DNA of 9,759 nucleotides from an uncultured Leptotrichiaceae bacterium (GTDB lineage: Bacteria > Fusobacteriota > Fusobacteriia > Fusobacteriales > Leptotrichiaceae). Positions 6,458-9,759 of this stretch are shown here, one piece after another. The notes beneath the pieces are model-generated. The model saw only the letters and a program-made list of their open reading frames with translations, was not told the DNA's origin and did not search any database. The stretch is from assembly GCA_938037005.1 (NCBI GenBank), contig CALHVR010000065.1:1-9759 (forward strand), given 5' to 3'. A program made the translations under genes and the position numbers. Every line of letters starts with the position of its first letter. Positions within the stretch are counted from its first letter, which is position 1.

Positions 6458-7966
6458 ATGAGTAATCAAAAAAAAGAAGTAAAAGAAACTACGCAAAGTA
6501 CTGAAAATCAAATAATAAAAGAAAAAATGAAAAAAGTTCAAGAACTTAAAGAAATAGGGGTAGAACCTTATGGAAGAAAATATGAAAAAATTGATTCTAT
6601 GGAAGTTATAAATAGTTTTGATGAAACATCTGAGAGAGTATTTAAAACAGCTGGAAGAATTGTAGCATTTAGAAGAATGGGTAAAAATGGCTTTGGACAA
6701 ATACAAGATCCAACAGGAAAAGTTCAATATTATGTAAAAAAAGATGAAGTTGGAGAAGAGCAATACGAAATTTATAAAAAATTAGGACTTGGTGACTTCA
6801 TAGGAATTGAAGGGACATTATTTAGAACGCAAACAGGTGAATTGACTTTAAGAGCAAAATCATTTGAAGTATTATCAAAAAATGTGAGACCTTTACCGGA
6901 AAAATTCCATGGACTTACAGATGTTGAAATAAGATACAGACAAAGATATGTTGATTTAGTAATGAATCCAGAAGTAATGCAAACAATGCAAAAAAGATTT
7001 AAAGTAATTAGATATTTTAGAAATTATTTGGAAAGTAAAGGCTTTACTGAAGTTGAAACTCCAATGATGCACCCAATAGCAGGTGGAGCAACAGCAAGAC
7101 CATTTGTGACACATCATAATGCTTTAGACATGGAATTATTCTTAAGAATCGCTCCAGAATTATATTTGAAAAGATTGTTAGTTGGAGGATTTGAAAAAGT
7201 ATTTGAGATTAATAGAAGTTTTAGAAATGAAGGAATTTCAATAAAACACAATCCAGAATTTACAATGATGGAGCTGTATCAAGCGTATGCTGATTATAAT
7301 GACATGATGGACTTGACAGAAGACTTGATTTCTAGTTTAACTCATGAATTACACGGGAAATATGAAATTGAATATGAAGGACAACAAATTAATTTAGCAA
7401 AACCTTGGAGAAGAGTAACAATGAAAGAAATAGTAAAAGAAGTTTCTGGATTTGACTTTGATGCAATTTCAACTGATGAGGAAGCGATAGAAAAAGCTAA
7501 AGAGCTAGGAGTTCATATTGATAAAGATAAAAATTATACTAGATTTGGAATTTTAAACTTAATGTTTGAAGAAAAAGTTGAGGAGACTTTAATTAATCCT
7601 ACATTTATTACTGAATATCCAAAAGAAATATCTCCACTTTCTAAAAATATGAAAGGTGAAGATGAATGGGTAGATAGATTTGAATTATTTATTTCAGGAA
7701 GAGAGTTTGCAAATGCATATTCTGAGTTAAATGACCCAAGAGATCAACAAGAAAGATTTGAAGAACAAGTTAAATTGAAAGAAGCTGGAGATGATGAAGC
7801 ACAAAATATGGATTTAGATTATATTAGAGCTTTAGAGTATGGAATGCCACCAGCTGGAGGATTAGGAATAGGAATAGATAGATTAGTTATGTTACAAACT
7901 AATTCAAGTTCAATAAGAGATGTTTTATTGTTCCCAACATTAAGAAAAGAAAATATAGAATTATAA
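6458..7966 (+). CDS. lysS: Lysyl-tRNA synthetase, class II
   Basis: LysS charges tRNA-Lys with lysine using ATP, in the cytoplasm as a homodimer. From ATG 6458 the protein has 502 residues, the normal length. An OB-fold anticodon-binding domain (about 60-145, with GRIVAFRRMGKNGFGQIQD) precedes the class II catalytic core. Motif 1 is around GFTEVETPMMHPIAGGA (195-211). Motif 2 is FEINRSFRNEGISIKHNPEF (249-268), followed by TMMELY. Motif 3 is GLGIGIDRLVML (468-479), with RDVLLFPTLR near the end. The lysine-specific GGATARPF is present, so this is not an aspartyl or asparaginyl enzyme, nor the short PoxA/EpmA paralogue, which lacks the OB domain. It is the last gene of the operon, 12 bases after the DUF1934-like gene, with a strong hairpin right behind it. 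No T-box is seen upstream. Confidence 0.98.
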   Translation: MSNQKKEVKETTQSTENQIIKEKMKKVQELKEIGVEPYGRKYEKIDSMEVINSFDETSERVFKTAGRIVAFRRMGKNGFGQIQDPTGKVQYYVKKDEVGEEQYEIYKKLGLGDFIGIEGTLFRTQTGELTLRAKSFEVLSKNVRPLPEKFHGLTDVEIRYRQRYVDLVMNPEVMQTMQKRFKVIRYFRNYLESKGFTEVETPMMHPIAGGATARPFVTHHNALDMELFLRIAPELYLKRLLVGGFEKVFEINRSFRNEGISIKHNPEFTMMELYQAYADYNDMMDLTEDLISSLTHELHGKYEIEYEGQQINLAKPWRRVTMKEIVKEVSGFDFDAISTDEEAIEKAKELGVHIDKDKNYTRFGILNLMFEEKVEETLINPTFITEYPKEISPLSKNMKGEDEWVDRFELFISGREFANAYSELNDPRDQQERFEEQVKLKEAGDDEAQNMDLDYIRALEYGMPPAGGLGIGIDRLVMLQTNSSSIRDVLLFPTLRKENIEL

Positions 7967-7970
7967 AAAC

Positions 7971-7999
7971 AAGAGAACACTAATAAAGTGTTCTCTTTT
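7971..7999. terminator. Shared bidirectional terminator between lysS and the cyclo-ligase gene
   Basis: A perfect 11-bp stem (AAGAGAACACT 7971-7981 with AGTGTTCTCTT 7987-7997) and a 5-base loop. It is followed by TTTT on the plus strand and, on the minus strand, by GTTTTTATAA. It lies 4 bases past the lysS stop and contains the stop and last codons of the converging cyclo-ligase gene, so one hairpin can end both transcripts. Confidence 0.88.
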
Positions 8000-8531
8000 C
8001 AGTTATTATAAAATCAGGTTTTTGGTCATGGTTTTCAGCTGGGATATAGTCTATGACTTGAAAGTCATAGCAAACAGCGATAGTTAATGGTATTTTATTT
8101 CTATCAAATTTTAATAAAAATCTGTCATAATAACCTCCACCAAAACCAATTCTATTCTTGTTTTCGTCAAATGCAACTCCTGGCATAATAATTAAATCTA
8201 AAATATTTTCATGAATATAATTTTCAGAATTTGATTCGTAATAGCCAAATTTGTGTTTTACAAGTTCATCTTTATTATATTTATTGATTTTCATAACACC
8301 TTTTGGGAAGCATTTTGGAATGAAAAAATTTTTGTTTGGATAAATGTTAATTAGCTTTGTGACTTGAACTTCGTTTTTCATATCCATAAAAATCATAATA
8401 TTTTGTAAATTTTTTTCATTAATAATCTCACATAATTTATTTATAATAATTTCACTTTTTTCATTAATAAAATTATTACTTAAACTGTTTCGTTCTTTTA
8501 TAGTATTTTTTCTAATTTCATCTTTATTCAT
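7980..8531 (-). CDS. 5-formyltetrahydrofolate cyclo-ligase
   Basis: This enzyme (MTHFS/YgfA/FAU1 family) uses ATP to convert 5-formyltetrahydrofolate to 5,10-methenyltetrahydrofolate, returning a stable folate to one-carbon metabolism in the cytoplasm. The 183-residue length is normal. Visible hallmarks are the basic N-terminus (RKNTIKERNSL, residues 7-17), GVAFDENKNRIGFGGGYYDR (118-137, the family signature with the Gly-rich nucleotide/substrate loop) and HDQKPDFIITE (168-178) near the end. GAGGA lies 6 bases before ATG 8531. The upstream CapA-like gene on the same strand ends 15 bases earlier, so the two probably share a transcript. The last codons and the TAG stop lie within the shared terminator hairpin, so the gene runs right to the end of its mRNA. 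Nothing suggests truncation. Confidence 0.95.
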   Translation of the reverse strand: MNKDEIRKNTIKERNSLSNNFINEKSEIIINKLCEIINEKNLQNIMIFMDMKNEVQVTKLINIYPNKNFFIPKCFPKGVMKINKYNKDELVKHKFGYYESNSENYIHENILDLIIMPGVAFDENKNRIGFGGGYYDRFLLKFDRNKIPLTIAVCYDFQVIDYIPAENHDQKPDFIITEKRTLY

Positions 8532-8546
8532 AAAAATTCCTCACAA

Positions 8547-9503
8547 TTATTTTTTTGTAATTTTTCCATCAGGAGAAACTTCAAGTCCGTTTCCTCTAGG
8601 AAAATCAGTTTTATTTAATTGAATAATTCTATTTATTACAGCTTTTGATCTGTCGATTTTAGGAATTTTGTCACCAATTTGAGTGACAGGAATTATATCT
8701 CCAGAAATAAAATTTCCGTTTTTATCAACCGTAATTTTGAAAATAGGTGAAATTCCACTAATTCCAGATGTGTTTATATTTCCATAAGTAGCAAAATTTC
8801 CGCCGCTATAAGAAATAAATTTTCCTTTGTAAAGCTCGATGGCACGAGTTACGTGGGGACCTTGTCCAAAAATGATGTCTGCTCCAGAGTCGACTGCTAA
8901 TCGTACAAATTCAGTAATATTTCCACGATTTTCGCCAAAAAATATTTCAGTTTTAAATGGTAAATGCTCAGCTTTTTTACCTTCTGCACCACCATGAAAC
9001 ATAACTATAACAATATCAGATTTTTTCTTGGATTCAGAGATTAATCTTTTAACTTTTGTATAATCGTTTAATTTTACGGTAGTTGAGTTTGGGGCAAAAG
9101 AAACAAAACCATATTTTACGCCGTCTTTTTCTAAAAAAGTACTTTCAAATTTATCTTCAATACCAGAATATTTAATATTTAGTTTTTCAAGATTTTTGGC
9201 AGTTGCGTCAATTCCGTAAGCACCAAAGTCGTTGCTGTGATTATTGGCAAGACTAAGGTAGTCAAAACCAGCATTGGCTAAATATTGTCCATAAGATGAA
9301 GGTGTACGAAAAACATAGCAAACACTAGGGGTTGAACACTTTTTAGGTGTACCTCCATTATCAAAAAGAGTTCCTTCAAGATTACCAACAGTAATGTCAG
9401 CATCCTTTAAAGTTGACTCAACTTTTTTTATAACATTTATATTAGGTAACATGTTTATCGGATAAACAAAGCAAATTATTTTCCATAAATATCTCCTTAA
9501 CAC
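8547..9503 (-). pseudogene. CapA-family (PGA_cap) metallophosphatase-like protein with a broken 5' end
   Basis: CapA-like proteins have a calcineurin-like metallophosphatase fold and are linked to capsule or poly-gamma-glutamate export. The body is clear: GNLEGTL (40-46), SLANNHSNDFG (84-94), FHGGAEG (169-175), FGQGPHVTRA (212-221) and SYSGGNFATYG (231-241), numbered from the open frame's first codon at 9503. The family's opening, a signal peptide or membrane anchor followed by a GD(I/V)M metal-binding motif, is missing; the frame begins about where YPxNxLPPN follows that motif. The only good translation start, AAGGAG plus ATG 9486, is out of frame and stops after 14 codons (TAA 9444-9442). 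Dropping one base at 9483 would join ATG to KIICFVYPINMLPN, but GDxM would still be absent. GQGPHV has Gln where many relatives have His; this may be a subfamily trait. A start at an internal ATG cannot be excluded. Confidence 0.7.
9493..9498 (-). promoter_or_regulatory. Ribosome binding site of the CapA-like gene, out of frame with its body
   Basis: AAGGAG on the minus strand, 6 bases before ATG 9486. In the long open frame these bases are read as codons, which shows that the GTG at 9503 is not a natural start. Confidence 0.65.
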
Positions 9504-9512
9504 AAACTTTTC

Positions 9513-9759
9513 CTATATTATATCATGTGAATTGAATAAATAGAATAAGATTTTATAAAATATATTATAATCTTTTTTTATAATAATATAACAGTATATA
9601 TTTATTTTAATATTTTCAACTTTTTGATTTTGATTATTTTTAGATTGAATTGTTAAAAAATTAAATAAAGTTGTAAAAAAAGTACACATATCTACTATTA
9701 GTAACAGATAAATACCAGACACTTGGTAAATCAGACCAGCAAATATCGGCGACAATAGA
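9513..9759 (-). pseudogene. Remnant of an MFS-type transporter, open at the right edge
   Basis: The frame is open from the window edge and reads LLSPIFAGLIYQVSGIYLLL, then VDMCTFFTTLFNFLTIQ. This matches the PxxAGxLY...G......D..TF pattern of transmembrane segments 5-6 in DHA3-type major facilitator drug exporters such as the MefA-like group. It is followed by a polar loop (SKNNQNQKVENI) and a degraded-looking stretch (YIIIKKDYNIFYKILFYLF) that could be the start of segment 7. It then stops at TAG 9515-9513. The remaining C-terminal segments are absent, and the CapA-like gene begins within 30 bases. The TTG at 9755 is not a real start; the gene enters from beyond the edge. Family assignment rests on motif pattern; that it is a remnant is inferred from the missing second half. 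Confidence 0.6.
9517..9522 (-). promoter_or_regulatory. Candidate -10 element for the CapA-like/cyclo-ligase pair
   Basis: TATAAT on the minus strand, about 30 bases before ATG 9486. The hexamer 17 bases upstream (TTCTAT) matches the -35 consensus at only three positions. Placement relative to the ribosome binding site is right, so transcription signals appear to survive although the start codon region is damaged. It overlaps the last codons of the transporter remnant. Confidence 0.45.

Noticed and set aside
6437..6763. 108-codon minus-strand frame rich in Phe and Ser
   Set aside because: It is antisense to the start of lysS and is the usual shadow of A-rich Lys/Glu codons.
1..9759. A new defence, mobile or secondary-metabolite system
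   Set aside because: Every sizeable reading frame is a known housekeeping, envelope or transport family, or a small protein inside the housekeeping operon. No integrase, transposase, nuclease/toxin pair or array was seen.

Overview
The window is strongly AT-rich chromosomal DNA. It has short intergenic gaps, AGGAGG-type Shine-Dalgarno (SD) sites, near-consensus sigma-70-type promoters and a MutL carrying the endonuclease motif. Base composition, a lipoprotein-type HtrA and the gene set suggest a Fusobacteriota member, possibly Leptotrichia or a relative. The genus is an inference from style, not from a search.

Layout, left to right. Positions 1-205 are non-coding and hold a long-armed inverted repeat downstream of htrA. 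A minus-strand HtrA/DegS-type serine protease (206-1300), probably a lipoprotein, diverges from a plus-strand cystine/dicarboxylate-type symporter gene (1580-2926). That symporter gene has its own promoter and terminator but is cut in two by an in-frame TAA. Next is a plus-strand operon with a near-perfect promoter (3018-3046): mutL, rlmH, a very acidic DUF1292-like protein, a DUF1934/YwiB-like protein and lysS. It ends at a hairpin (7971-7999) shared with a converging minus-strand pair. That pair is a 5-formyltetrahydrofolate cyclo-ligase gene and, upstream of it, a CapA-family gene whose start is broken. At the right edge lies the remnant of an MFS-type transporter gene that continues beyond the window.

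The central operon is information-processing housekeeping: mismatch repair, 23S rRNA modification and lysine tRNA charging, plus two small conserved-looking proteins of unknown role. The flanks hold envelope and transport functions, and three of those loci (symporter, CapA, MFS) look damaged. This suggests recent gene loss in this strain, or assembly errors. I found no tRNA, rRNA, CRISPR array, insertion sequence or phage gene, and nothing that supports a novel defence or mobile system. The observations most worth following up are the symporter stop codon, the out-of-frame CapA start, and the terminator hairpin that encodes the end of the cyclo-ligase.
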